64,000 bases of DNA from Flavipsychrobacter stenotrophus (GTDB lineage Bacteria > Bacteroidota > Bacteroidia > Chitinophagales > Chitinophagaceae). The notes beneath the pieces were generated by a model that worked only from the letters and a program-made list of their open reading frames with translations, did no database searches and was not told the DNA's origin. The stretch is taken from NCBI RefSeq assembly GCF_002954265.1, contig NZ_PPSL01000003.1, positions 1 through 64,000 of the forward strand. Reading direction: 5' to 3'. Made by a program: the position numbers and the translations under genes. Positions within the stretch are counted from its first letter, which is position 1, and each line of letters begins with the position of its first letter. Positions 17,927-26,121 of this stretch are shown in pieces.

Positions 17927-19984
17927 TTAGTTAACTACAGGCAGATAGCCGTATTTCTTTCCGTATTCCATCATCTGGTTAAAGAAGTTGTCGGGGTATT
18001 CTACTTTTACATTGCTGATGGTCTTGCCCTTCATAACAGGTACCAGCTTTGGCTGTATAAAACCGCGGTATGGTTTGATACCCAGTTTCATAAAGCGTTC
18101 CAGTACTTCCTGGTGCAGTTTACCATCCACCTTTACGCCGTAGTTCTCTACCAGATTTTTACCCGCTTCGTAGTCGCCCTCAGACTTGATGCGCTGTATT
18201 TCTTTCAACAGATCGCCGAACAGTTTACGGAGCTTGGTGTAGTCGTTTACCTGTACATAGGTCTTGCCATTGCGGGTGATCATTTCAACAACCTTTTCTA
18301 TCTTGCCTTTTTCGAATGCCCAATGCGCAATGAGTGCACGGTTACGCATATGCGCTTCTTCGATCTGGTCGCCCGACTTAATACGGGTCAGCTGTGTCAT
18401 CAAGCCGTTCATCATGTAGTTGTCGTAAGCCGCTTTTGCCACGTCCATGTTCGGCATAACGCCAATATCTACCAGCTTCTGATCATTAACATAATATAAA
18501 CCTACAAGGTCGGCGCGAGCTTCTTCGAGGCAGCTGGCATAGTTTTTCAACGTTTTGTCGGTTGTCTCTACACCCGGGTTGATCTGACCTGACGCATGAC
18601 CTATACATTCGTGCATGTCGGTATGAAGATCTGAAGCCAGAGCACCGTACTTTTTCATACGTGCAATAACTTCTTCATTTGTACCAAACTCTGTGAGCAT
18701 ACCACCCTTGGCACTTGCCAGGTTGTAAGAGTGAATAATGTTACTCAGCGATACCGACTTAGAGCCATGCTCTTTACGGATCCATTCTGCATTGGGCAGG
18801 TTGATACCGATCGGTGTGCTTGGTGCAGCGTCGCCACACTCAACTATTACTGTAATTGCTTTAGCCGTAATGCCTTTTACTACAGCTTTCTTGTGCTCCT
18901 TCATGATAGGGGAGTTGTCCTCAAACCACTGCGCTTCAGCAGCTATCTTTTCCAGGCGTTTGGTCTCCTCCATATCACGAAGTGATAATGTGCTTTCGAA
19001 GCTGGCTTTCTTGCCTATGGCATCGAGGTACACTTCAATAAAGCCGTTCACTACATCTATACGGGAGTTAACATCCTTCACCCACGCTACGTTGTAGTCG
19101 TCCCAAACTTTAAGGTCGCCTGTTTTGTAGAAACGGATCAGCTTATCGAGCGCATCCTGTTGTTCTTTATTTTCGGATACTGCAAGCGCTTTCTCGAGCC
19201 ACATAACTATGTGTCCGATAGAGGCACCATACATGCCATCGCGCTTCCATGTTTTCTCTACGATCTTGCCATCTACCTTCATGAGCTTGCTGTTCAATCC
19301 CCACGACGGTGCATTGCCTTTGGTATCAAACTTGTCGTAGTATGCTTCTACTTCTTTCTGAGTTACGCCTTCATAAAAGTTGTTTGATGAGTTAACTACA
19401 TTATCAACATTAGGACGCAGGTCTACTACCTTAGGCTCGAAGTTCATATCGAATACGATGGGCTTAAGGCGCTTCGCAAAAGCATCAACAGATTCTGATT
19501 TTTCCTTTGGTAGCTTAGTTACATCGCTTGCTTTCAGTACGGACAAGAAATACTCATACGAACACTCCGGTATAAACTTATCGTTGCTATAATGGTGGTG
19601 ATTACCATTGCTGAACCAGAAGCGACCGCAGTATTCTTCAAGTGCTTTCCAGTCTTTGGTATTCTTATCGCCCTTGTAGGTGCCATACATTGCTTCTATT
19701 GTCTTCCGCAGCAGAATGCCGTATTTGCTCTTTTGGTCGTAGATGATATCGCGACCACAAAGGGCAGCTTCATAGAGATAGTAAGCCTGTTGCTTTTGTT
19801 TGAGTGTGAGCTCGTTAAAACCCGGTACCTCGTAACGGAGTAATTGCAGATCGGCAAAAGATTGTGCTTCTACATTGAAGTTAGGGTCATATCCCTGTGC
19901 CAGGGAGGTGTTGCCCGATAATTGCAGACTCATGAGCGCGATGGCGGGAATAGCCCATTTTTTTATGTGGTTAAACTTTTTCAT
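17927..19984 (-). CDS. Dipeptidyl-peptidase III-like zinc metallopeptidase (M49), secreted
   Basis: A 685-aa protein. Signal peptide about 1-30 (ending SLAQ). It has the M49 zinc motif HEXXGH as HECIGH (about 457-462) and the second ligand motif EEARAD (about 491-496; family EECRAE/D). DPP III removes dipeptides from the N-terminus of short peptides; the bacterial enzymes of this phylum are about this size. It is probably periplasmic and monocistronic. Zinc-site residues are all present, so it should be active. Confidence 0.88.
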   Translation of the reverse strand: MKKFNHIKKWAIPAIALMSLQLSGNTSLAQGYDPNFNVEAQSFADLQLLRYEVPGFNELTLKQKQQAYYLYEAALCGRDIIYDQKSKYGILLRKTIEAMYGTYKGDKNTKDWKALEEYCGRFWFSNGNHHHYSNDKFIPECSYEYFLSVLKASDVTKLPKEKSESVDAFAKRLKPIVFDMNFEPKVVDLRPNVDNVVNSSNNFYEGVTQKEVEAYYDKFDTKGNAPSWGLNSKLMKVDGKIVEKTWKRDGMYGASIGHIVMWLEKALAVSENKEQQDALDKLIRFYKTGDLKVWDDYNVAWVKDVNSRIDVVNGFIEVYLDAIGKKASFESTLSLRDMEETKRLEKIAAEAQWFEDNSPIMKEHKKAVVKGITAKAITVIVECGDAAPSTPIGINLPNAEWIRKEHGSKSVSLSNIIHSYNLASAKGGMLTEFGTNEEVIARMKKYGALASDLHTDMHECIGHASGQINPGVETTDKTLKNYASCLEEARADLVGLYYVNDQKLVDIGVMPNMDVAKAAYDNYMMNGLMTQLTRIKSGDQIEEAHMRNRALIAHWAFEKGKIEKVVEMITRNGKTYVQVNDYTKLRKLFGDLLKEIQRIKSEGDYEAGKNLVENYGVKVDGKLHQEVLERFMKLGIKPYRGFIQPKLVPVMKGKTISNVKVEYPDNFFNQMMEYGKKYGYLPVVN

Positions 19985-20072
19985 TAAAACGTGTTGGTTT
20001 TTTAAGAACGGGTTAAAAGTAAGATTATGTAGGGATTTGATGAAATGGCTATCCCCTTTAGTTGGATAATAG

Positions 20073-20080
20073 TATTTTTG
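20073..20080 (+). promoter_or_regulatory. -7 promoter box TATTTTTG for the 20120 gene
   Basis: Perfect TAnnTTTG, 39 nt upstream of the ATG at 20120. It lies inside a longer reading frame, which argues against the earlier ATG at 20045. Confidence 0.5.
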
Positions 20081-20119
20081 AAATCTGAGATTTGCTCAGG
20101 CATCATTAAATCAGACATT

Positions 20120-20743
20120 ATGAAATTGCTAGTACTTGTGTTATCGCTTATTTCTTTTACAGGATTTGCGCAGAATTTTGAGGGGAAGATCGTTTATAAG
20201 AATACCTATAATAGCAGAATACCCAATGTGACTGCCGAACAATTGGCTACTGCCGCAGGTGCCACAGAGGAATATTACATCAAAGGGAATAACTACAAGA
20301 TAGTGCTTGATGGCACTTATATGAAAGGTGTAACCTATATAGGAGCAGAAAATAAGGCATTCACTTCTCTCGGCATATCAGACTCGCTTTACTGGCAAGA
20401 CTATAGCACCTATACGGATACACCCATAAAATACGAGATCAAAAAAGATGCGGCTTATGTAATGGGATTGCTCTGTGATGTGATCATAATTACTACACAA
20501 AAAAGCAAGATCTCTTGTTACTACAATACAAAATATGCGGTAAACCCTGAATTGTATAAACACCATATTGATGGCCACTGGTACTACATCATATCCAAAA
20601 CCAACGCTTTGCCCCTGAAAACCATTACCGAAAATCAAATGTTGACCATCATAAATACTGCTGTTTCTGTAACTCCGGAAAAATTGAATAACAAACTCTT
20701 TGATGTGAAGGACAGAACAAAACTTGCAAAAGCGAGGTTTTAA
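20120..20743 (+). CDS. Secreted protein, first of a tandem paralogue pair
   Basis: About 207 aa. Signal peptide MKLLVLVLSLISFTGFAQ followed by FEGKIVYKNTY. The body shares a plan with the next gene: a FxGxI-Y strand, YYIKGNNYKIV, YIGAENKAFT, DSLYW, PIKYEI, GLLCDVIII, YYNTKYAVNPE and LPLKTI. This is close in style to DUF4412-like periplasmic proteins that follow lipoprotein-carrier folds, but I cannot confirm that family. Start at 20120 gives the proper signal peptide. Function unknown. Confidence 0.7.
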   Translation: MKLLVLVLSLISFTGFAQNFEGKIVYKNTYNSRIPNVTAEQLATAAGATEEYYIKGNNYKIVLDGTYMKGVTYIGAENKAFTSLGISDSLYWQDYSTYTDTPIKYEIKKDAAYVMGLLCDVIIITTQKSKISCYYNTKYAVNPELYKHHIDGHWYYIISKTNALPLKTITENQMLTIINTAVSVTPEKLNNKLFDVKDRTKLAKARF

Positions 20744-20793
20744 ACCAAATTGTACGCACAACTTATATTCTTCTGCTTAACTAAATTTAGCAA

Positions 20794-21429
20794 ATGAAAT
20801 CATGGGCTTTTTTTCTACTCATTTTTGTTACAAGCTGTAAAAAAAGCTTTCAGGGACGAATTACTTACTCATCAACTTTTACTAATAAAGTTAACAATAC
20901 AACGTTTAAAATTTTGGATGAACGGCTTGGTACAAAACAAGAGTTTTTTATTGATGGTAATAACATTCTGATTTTTTCCAACGGCAGCATTTTAAAGTCT
21001 CAGGTTTATCTTGGGTCAAGTAATAAAGCGTACACCCGCTTAGCTAATGACAGCCTCTATTGGAAAAGTTGCGACGCTAGTATTGACCCACCCACCAGAT
21101 ACGAGATTATTAAGGGCGGAGCAAAAGACACTGTACTTGGATTAGTCTGTGACGTTATCATTATCTACACTAAGAAGAGTAAAACAACAAACTATTACAA
21201 TACTAAGTTCTCTGTCGATCCTGAACAGTTTAAAAAATGCAAATACGAAAACCGTTATTTTCTCTACTCTAAAATAAAATCTATCCCTTTAAAAACGATA
21301 TATGAAACATCTGAATGGGTATTAACTTCGCAGGCAGTTGAAATTGAACCAATGAGTATAAGTAAGAGTTCTTTTGACCTGGGTGATACCAGCAAGCTAA
21401 CTCCCCTTATATCACCAAACCAACAATAG
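20794..21429 (+). CDS. Lipoprotein, second of a tandem paralogue pair
   Basis: A 211-aa protein. Lipoprotein signal MKSWAFFLLIFVTSCKKS with lipobox VTSC (Cys15). The mature part aligns by eye along its whole length with the preceding gene (FQGRITYSSTF, FFIDGNNILIF, YLGSSNKAYTRL, DSLYWKSC, TRYEI, GLVCDVIIIYTKKSKTTNYY, IPLKTI). The pair differs in anchoring: the first is soluble periplasmic, the second lipidated. TAAATTTA, one base off the -7 box, ends 4 nt before the ATG. Function unknown. Confidence 0.7.
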   Translation: MKSWAFFLLIFVTSCKKSFQGRITYSSTFTNKVNNTTFKILDERLGTKQEFFIDGNNILIFSNGSILKSQVYLGSSNKAYTRLANDSLYWKSCDASIDPPTRYEIIKGGAKDTVLGLVCDVIIIYTKKSKTTNYYNTKFSVDPEQFKKCKYENRYFLYSKIKSIPLKTIYETSEWVLTSQAVEIEPMSISKSSFDLGDTSKLTPLISPNQQ

Positions 21430-21459
21430 GCTTGTTTTTCTCTCCCCAAATACCTTTTT

Positions 21460-22044
21460 ATGCACCTTGCAGACCTCGACCTAAATCAATCTTATACCTA
21501 TGCAGACTACTACTCATGGGATTTTCCTCAGCGTGTGGAGTTGATATATGGTAAGGCTTTTATAAAAGACCCTGTTACCTATACTGTGCACCAGCGAATG
21601 TCTATGAACCTCGCAATGCCTATATATGCCTATTTGAAAGGAAGCAAGAGCGCGATATATACTGCACCATTTGATGTGCGACTACCTCATGGTCCATCAC
21701 GCGCTGATATTGATATTATCCATGTTGTGCAGCCTGACCTATGTGTGATTTGCGATCCTAATAACCTGGATGAGCGCGGAGGTATTGGTGTTCCTGATAT
21801 AATTGTGGAGATACTCATTCCATTAAATAATGTTGTTGAACTCAACGATAAGTTTGACCTATACGAGGAAGCCGGTGTTAAGGAATATTGGATCGTGTCG
21901 CCTCAGGACAATACATTTCTTGTAAATACGCTGGTTAATGGTAAATATGTTACTGGCAGGCCCTTGGTAAGCGGGATACTTACCTCGTCTATATTGCCAG
22001 AATTCTTGCTTGATCTCTCCAAATTGTTTGCAGACAATATTTAA
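21460..22044 (+). CDS. Uma2-family putative endonuclease (DUF820)
   Basis: A 194-aa protein of the Uma2 family, a PD-(D/E)XK nuclease-like fold. Key positions: VQPDLCVICDPNNLDERG (acidic metal ligand), GVPDIIVEIL (Glu) and DKFDLYEEAGVKEYWIV (Lys and closing strand). In most members the middle strand reads EILSPSN; here it is EILIPLN, a small deviation beside the active site. It follows the lipoprotein by 30 bp. Cellular role of the family is unknown; members often multiply in genomes of cyanobacteria and Bacteroidota. Confidence 0.85.
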   Translation: MHLADLDLNQSYTYADYYSWDFPQRVELIYGKAFIKDPVTYTVHQRMSMNLAMPIYAYLKGSKSAIYTAPFDVRLPHGPSRADIDIIHVVQPDLCVICDPNNLDERGGIGVPDIIVEILIPLNNVVELNDKFDLYEEAGVKEYWIVSPQDNTFLVNTLVNGKYVTGRPLVSGILTSSILPEFLLDLSKLFADNI

Positions 22045-22174
22045 TACCCGCTTAGTAATCCCAGCGTCATTTAACAAAATAGCATCTTATCTATTATCGT
22101 TGATTATCATGCGGGTGCAAGATGATTTATATCAGTATTGAAAGAATTATGTTTTCCACTTGGATAGTTTCTTT

Positions 22175-22182
22175 TAATTTTG
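22175..22182 (+). promoter_or_regulatory. -7 promoter box TAATTTTG for the desaturase
   Basis: Perfect TAnnTTTG, 22 nt upstream of the ATG at 22205. Confidence 0.55.
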
Positions 22183-22204
22183 CCACGCAAATAAAATTTT
22201 TTTA

Positions 22205-22960
22205 ATGGCTGTTGTTATTTTCTTTTTTAGTATCTGGTATTTATCTCTTTTTTGCCAAACGTTCTTTCATCACAGGTATGCATCGCATGCGGCTTTTAAA
22301 ATGAGCAAGGGTGCAGAGAAGTTCTTTTACGTTTTGTCGTTCATCACGCAGGGTTCTTCTTACCTGAGTCCGCGTGCGTATGCTATTATGCACCGTATGC
22401 ACCATGCATTCACCGACACTGAAAAGGATCCACATTCTCCGTCTTATTCCAAGAACGTGGTGGACATGATGTGGAAGACTTATATTATCTATGCCGGTAT
22501 CAGCAACCGCACTACCGAGGTAGAGGCGAAGTTTACCAAGAACGTACCTGACTGGCCTGCGTTTGACAAGTTTGCGGGATCTATGTGGCCAAGAATATTC
22601 TGGTCTTTGTGCTATTTCACTTTCTTCTGGTTTTTTGTAACCTCTCCGTGGCAGTGGTTGTTATTGCCACCACTATTGCTGATGGCTCCCGTACATGGCG
22701 CTATCATTAACTGGTATGCCCATAAGTATGGTTATGAGAGCCACGACATGCCTAATACGTCTAAGAACCTGATCCCGGTCGACTTTTTAATGCTGGGTGA
22801 GTCTTACCACAATAATCACCACAAATTTCCTTCTTCGATCAACTTCGGAAGAAAATGGCATGAGCTGGATCCGATCTACCCGATCATCCGTCTGCTGGGA
22901 GCTGTACATGTGATCAAGCTGCCTAAGAAGGGCGCCGCACCTGAGTTTAGTGAATGGTAG
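22205..22960 (+). CDS. Acyl-CoA / acyl-lipid desaturase
   Basis: Membrane fatty acid desaturase of 251 aa. All three histidine boxes are present: HHRYASH (22-28), HRMHH (63-67) and HNNHH (about 201-205), with hydrophobic segments before, between and after (FFYVLSFITQ, MWPRIFWSLCYFTFFWFFV, WLLLPPLLLMAPVHGAII). It inserts a double bond, probably delta-9, into membrane acyl chains using two iron atoms and O2. Length is slightly short because the first transmembrane hairpin is reduced to a single segment before box 1. Monocistronic, closed by a terminator. Confidence 0.9.
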   Translation: MAVVIFFFSIWYLSLFCQTFFHHRYASHAAFKMSKGAEKFFYVLSFITQGSSYLSPRAYAIMHRMHHAFTDTEKDPHSPSYSKNVVDMMWKTYIIYAGISNRTTEVEAKFTKNVPDWPAFDKFAGSMWPRIFWSLCYFTFFWFFVTSPWQWLLLPPLLLMAPVHGAIINWYAHKYGYESHDMPNTSKNLIPVDFLMLGESYHNNHHKFPSSINFGRKWHELDPIYPIIRLLGAVHVIKLPKKGAAPEFSEW

Positions 22961-22963
22961 GTT

Positions 22964-22998
22964 GAAAAGTAAAAACTTAAAAATAAAAAGTAAAAAGT
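22964..22998 (+). repeat. A-rich AAAAGTAAAA-type repeat after the desaturase stop
   Basis: Runs of AAAAGT, AAAAACTT and AAAAAGT begin 3 nt after the stop. Similar stretches occur at 9951-9979 (minus strand orientation), 30697-30728 and 48008-48040. Confidence 0.5.
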
Positions 22999-23003
22999 GT
23001 TTG

Positions 23004-23032
23004 AAGCGGCTTCCTTTGGGAGCCGCTTTTTT
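23004..23032 (+). terminator. Rho-independent terminator after the desaturase
   Basis: AAGCGGCT / AGCCGCTT stem, 9-nt loop, then six T. Confidence 0.85.
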
Positions 23033-23069
23033 GTGCATTGTATGGCTCGTGTTGGGTGGTCTTAGCGCA

Positions 23070-23129
23070 TCTCGAAGAGAGCCGACCCGTGCGAATGTCG
23101 CAGTTCGAGAGCCTTCACCGTGACATTCG
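23070..23129. repeat. Interleaved inverted repeats in an intergenic GC-rich block
   Basis: Two perfect inverted repeats cross each other: TCTCGAA (23070-23076) with TTCGAGA (23104-23110), and CGAATGTC (23092-23099) with GACATTCG (23122-23129). The block lies between the desaturase terminator and a convergent gene and encodes no clear protein. See findings. Confidence 0.5.
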
Positions 23130-23159
23130 GGGGTGTGCTGACGAAAAAGGATCCTGCAC

Positions 23160-23513
23160 CTAAAAAACTAAAAACTTCTTTTTCTTCTTTTTAGGCAGTT
23201 CAATAGCAACGATCTTATCTGCCTTTATGGAGTACTTTAAGTTATAGGCCAGTTTATATTTCTTCTTACTTTTCTTCTTCAGCATACCCAGCTTATTGAT
23301 GACGGTATCGCCGGTAATGATGGTTCCGAGGGAAACTAATGTGGCGGGTTCGAAGTTCTGCTGGGTGGTTGGGTATTGCTTTGTACGGATGAGCTCGTCG
23401 ATTCTGTGCTGTACTTCCTGCGATGAGCGGAATTGAGTCGCGCCGCCCTTATTCTGGGCAAAAGAGCAAGCGGCACAGAGGATAAATGACAGTAACAACA
23501 GCAGGCGTTTCAT
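23160..23513 (-). CDS. Small secreted basic protein, unknown
   Basis: About 117 aa. Signal peptide MKRLLLLLSFILCAACSFAQ; the mature part is rich in Lys with a poly-Lys tail (KKKSKKKYKLAYNLKYSI, LPKKKKKKFLVF). A Cys in the signal (CAACS) could be a lipobox, but SFAQ cleavage looks more likely. Start 23513 is preferred over an upstream ATG because it begins the signal peptide. Divergent from the aldehyde dehydrogenase. Not recognised. Confidence 0.55.
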   Translation of the reverse strand: MKRLLLLLSFILCAACSFAQNKGGATQFRSSQEVQHRIDELIRTKQYPTTQQNFEPATLVSLGTIITGDTVINKLGMLKKKSKKKYKLAYNLKYSIKADKIVAIELPKKKKKKFLVF

Positions 23514-23585
23514 ATGATCAAATATAACGCATAATAACATAGTGGGGCGTTAAATGCGTGTAGGAACAGGTAAGGGCATTTTCCG

Positions 23586-23593
23586 TAATTTTG
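23586..23593 (+). promoter_or_regulatory. -7 promoter box TAATTTTG for the aldehyde dehydrogenase
   Basis: Perfect TAnnTTTG ending 4 nt before the ATG at 23598; predicts a leaderless mRNA. Confidence 0.6.
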
Positions 23594-23597
23594 CGAC

Positions 23598-25055
23598 ATG
23601 AATCTTTCCGCTCCATCGCATATCGCCAATTATATTGGCGGCAACCTGCAGGCTCCCATCAATGGTAATTATATGGACAATATGAACCCGGCAACGGGTG
23701 AGATATATAGCCAGACGCCTGATAGTGATGGTGCAGATGTGGAAGCGGCTGTAGTTGCGGCAAAAGCTGCTTTTCCGAAATGGAGCACGACTACGCTGGA
23801 GGAGCGCTTTAAGATTCTTAACCGCATTGCTGAGTTGATAGATCAGAATCTGGACGCACTGGCACTTGCAGAAACCAATGATAATGGCAAGCCTTTGTGG
23901 CTGAGCAAGCGTGTGGATATTCCTCGTGCTTCGAGCAACTTCAGGTTTTTTGCTACGGGTATTATGCACTTCAGCACAGAGAGCCATAACATGGAAGACA
24001 AGGCCATCAACTATACGCTGCGCCAGCCGATAGGTGTAGTGGGCTGCATCTCTCCATGGAACTTACCTTTATATTTATTTACCTGGAAGATAGCGCCTGC
24101 ACTGGCTGCCGGTAACTGCGTGGTCTCTAAACCAAGCGAGGTAACGCCGATGAGCGCTTACCTGCTGAGCATTATCTGTAAAGAAGCTGGTTTGCCTGAT
24201 GGTGTATTGAATATCATTCACGGTGGTGGCCCTAAATGCGGGGCGGCTATTGTGGCTCATCCGCAGATAAAGGCCATATCGTTTACAGGCAGTACTCGTG
24301 CCGGTAAGGATATTGCTGCAGTTGCAGCCCCTATGTTCAAGAAGATATCGCTGGAGCTGGGTGGGAAGAACCCGAACATCATCTTTGCCGATTGTAACTG
24401 GGATAAGATGATGGCTACAAGTGTGCAGAGCAGTTTTAGCAACCAGGGGCAAATATGCCTGTGTGGCAGCCGCATACTGGTGGAAGAAAGTATCTACGAA
24501 AAATTCAAAGAAGAGTTTATTGCCCGTGCTAAGAAGCTAACTGTTGGCGATCCGCTACAGGATAGCAGCAAGCAGGGCGCCATAGTAAGCAAGCTGCACT
24601 ACGACAAGGTGCTTGGCTGTATAGAACTGGCGAAGCAGGAAGGCGGTAAGATATTACTGGGCGGCAATGCTGTGAAAGGTGAAGGGCGCTGCGAGAATGG
24701 TATGTTCATAAAGCCTACTATCATAGAGGGCCTTGGGCCTAATTGCCGCACGAACATGGAGGAGATATTTGGGCCGGTGGTAACCTTACAATCATTCAAA
24801 ACAGAAGAAGAGGCATTGGAACTAGCCAATACCAGCGATTATGGGTTGGCAGCTACTATATGGACGCAGGATGTGAGTCGTGCTAACCGTGTGGCGGGTA
24901 AGGTGCATAGCGGTATTATATGGGTGAACTGCTGGTTGCTGCGCGATCTGCGCACTCCATTTGGTGGATTTAAAAGTAGCGGTGTTGGCCGAGAAGGAGG
25001 CTGGGATGCGCTGAGGTTCTTTACCGAACCGAAGAATGTTTGTATAGAACTGTAG
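23598..25055 (+). CDS. Aldehyde dehydrogenase, 2-aminomuconic semialdehyde (ALDH8) type
   Basis: NAD-dependent aldehyde dehydrogenase of 485 aa. Catalytic Cys in NQGQICLCGSRILVE (about 287), general base Glu in LELGGKNPNIIF (about 253), VGCISPWNLPLYLFTWKIAP and the C-terminal WVNCWLLRDLRTPFGGFKSS. The CLC motif and the NCWL..L..PFGG stretch are like animal ALDH8A1 and bacterial 2-hydroxymuconic semialdehyde dehydrogenases, so oxidation of 2-aminomuconic semialdehyde in tryptophan/kynurenine breakdown is the best guess. No other kynurenine genes are in the window. Followed at once by octamer tandem repeats. Confidence 0.9.
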   Translation: MNLSAPSHIANYIGGNLQAPINGNYMDNMNPATGEIYSQTPDSDGADVEAAVVAAKAAFPKWSTTTLEERFKILNRIAELIDQNLDALALAETNDNGKPLWLSKRVDIPRASSNFRFFATGIMHFSTESHNMEDKAINYTLRQPIGVVGCISPWNLPLYLFTWKIAPALAAGNCVVSKPSEVTPMSAYLLSIICKEAGLPDGVLNIIHGGGPKCGAAIVAHPQIKAISFTGSTRAGKDIAAVAAPMFKKISLELGGKNPNIIFADCNWDKMMATSVQSSFSNQGQICLCGSRILVEESIYEKFKEEFIARAKKLTVGDPLQDSSKQGAIVSKLHYDKVLGCIELAKQEGGKILLGGNAVKGEGRCENGMFIKPTIIEGLGPNCRTNMEEIFGPVVTLQSFKTEEEALELANTSDYGLAATIWTQDVSRANRVAGKVHSGIIWVNCWLLRDLRTPFGGFKSSGVGREGGWDALRFFTEPKNVCIEL

Positions 25056-25057
25056 AA

Positions 25058-25105
25058 ATGGCTCAATGGCTCAATGCCATAATGGCTCGATGGCTCAATA
25101 CCCAT
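25058..25105 (+). repeat. Degenerate 8-bp tandem repeat
   Basis: Six octamer units starting ATGGCTCA, ATGGCTCA, ATGCCATA, ATGGCTCG, ATGGCTCA, ATACCCAT, beginning 2 nt after the aldehyde dehydrogenase stop. Confidence 0.75.
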
Positions 25106-25148
25106 TTGGAGAAAGAAATGTAATGGAATGTGGGGAATGAGTGTGCAG

Positions 25149-25592
25149 TTATTTGCCTCCCTGGTTACTAACGTACCGTTTAAATTCCGGACTCATCCCT
25201 GCCCATTTTGCATTCTTCTGTGCGGGAACGTCAATACTCGGTATAAAATAATTGCAACCAAGGCATATTATTATGTTAGCGACAGGGGTTTCATTCCGAT
25301 AATAAACAAATGCAAGGTGTGGCATAAAACATTTAGCTCGCATACCACCGTAAGACTCCGGCAGTCCGATGCGGGTATTAAAGTCTTTCGCCGTAGCATC
25401 ATCAAGCCGGACACGGCTCTTTACATGGGGATTTAGCCGACCTCTTTTGTCTATGATGTATGTGCTGTCATGAGGTGGGGAATAGTGATACATCACCAAA
25501 CTATCGTATTTTAGAGTAAGGAATGGGTTTTTTATCTGTGCATGATTACAGATAGAACAGTATACGAGGAATATTAGTGCTAATAGTTTCAT
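25149..25592 (-). CDS. Secreted protein of a tandem triplet family (copy 3)
   Basis: A 147-aa protein. Signal peptide MKLLALIFLVYCSICNHAQ. Shares with the next two genes the plan LKYDSLVMYHYSP, a KxxRLN linker, then CFMPHLAFVYYR and IIICLGCN. Its start overlaps the stop of copy 2 (ATGA), so the two are co-translated. The conserved Cys positions suggest a metal site or disulfides in the periplasm. No family recognised. Confidence 0.65.
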   Translation of the reverse strand: MKLLALIFLVYCSICNHAQIKNPFLTLKYDSLVMYHYSPPHDSTYIIDKRGRLNPHVKSRVRLDDATAKDFNTRIGLPESYGGMRAKCFMPHLAFVYYRNETPVANIIICLGCNYFIPSIDVPAQKNAKWAGMSPEFKRYVSNQGGK

Positions 25593-26080
25593 TTGATTTT
25601 CTTTGTTGGTTTTATCGGGGCTTGTATTTCCGCTAAATGATACTTTACTCCCAGATCACGAAGGTATTTTTGAAAGCAGCCAGTCATTCCGCCCGCGAAA
25701 TACCATTTCGGAATATCATTTACGGAACAGATAAAGACATTGCAGGCCAAACAAACAACGATGTCAGCAATTGGTTTGCCGGATCTGTAATAAACAAATG
25801 CAAGATGTGGGTCGAAACATAGCCCCATGCTATCATTAAACGATCCAGAAGTTTCTAATTTATTGTTGATCTCTCTTGCTGTAACGGAATCTAACAATGC
25901 ACTTTGATTAACAGACTGATTCAGTTTTCCGTTTTTGTCAATAATATCCGGGTTGTCTCGTTGTGGAGAATAGCTATATATAACCGCGCTATCATATCGT
26001 AATGCCGGAAGGTTATGGCCAACCTGAGCAAACGTTGCAAAACAGCGTAGAATAAGCAGGGTAGCTATAAAATATCTCAT
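25589..26080 (-). CDS. Secreted protein of a tandem triplet family (copy 2)
   Basis: A 163-aa protein. Signal peptide ending TFAQ; core LRYDSAVIYSYSP, DKNGKLN, CFDPHLAFVYYRSG and IVVCLACN. Slightly longer at the C-terminus (Lys-rich tail) than copy 3, which it overlaps by 4 nt. 41 bp separate it from copy 1 on the same strand. Function unknown. Confidence 0.65.
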   Translation of the reverse strand: MRYFIATLLILRCFATFAQVGHNLPALRYDSAVIYSYSPQRDNPDIIDKNGKLNQSVNQSALLDSVTAREINNKLETSGSFNDSMGLCFDPHLAFVYYRSGKPIADIVVCLACNVFICSVNDIPKWYFAGGMTGCFQKYLRDLGVKYHLAEIQAPIKPTKKIK

Positions 26081-26121
26081 TGGTTTTAGTTTATTTTGTC
26101 CTGCTACGGCTTAGCTGCTAC

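Noticed and set aside
25056-25110. Possible CRISPR-like array at the octamer repeats
   Set aside because: Units are 8 bp with no spacers between them; it is a simple tandem repeat.
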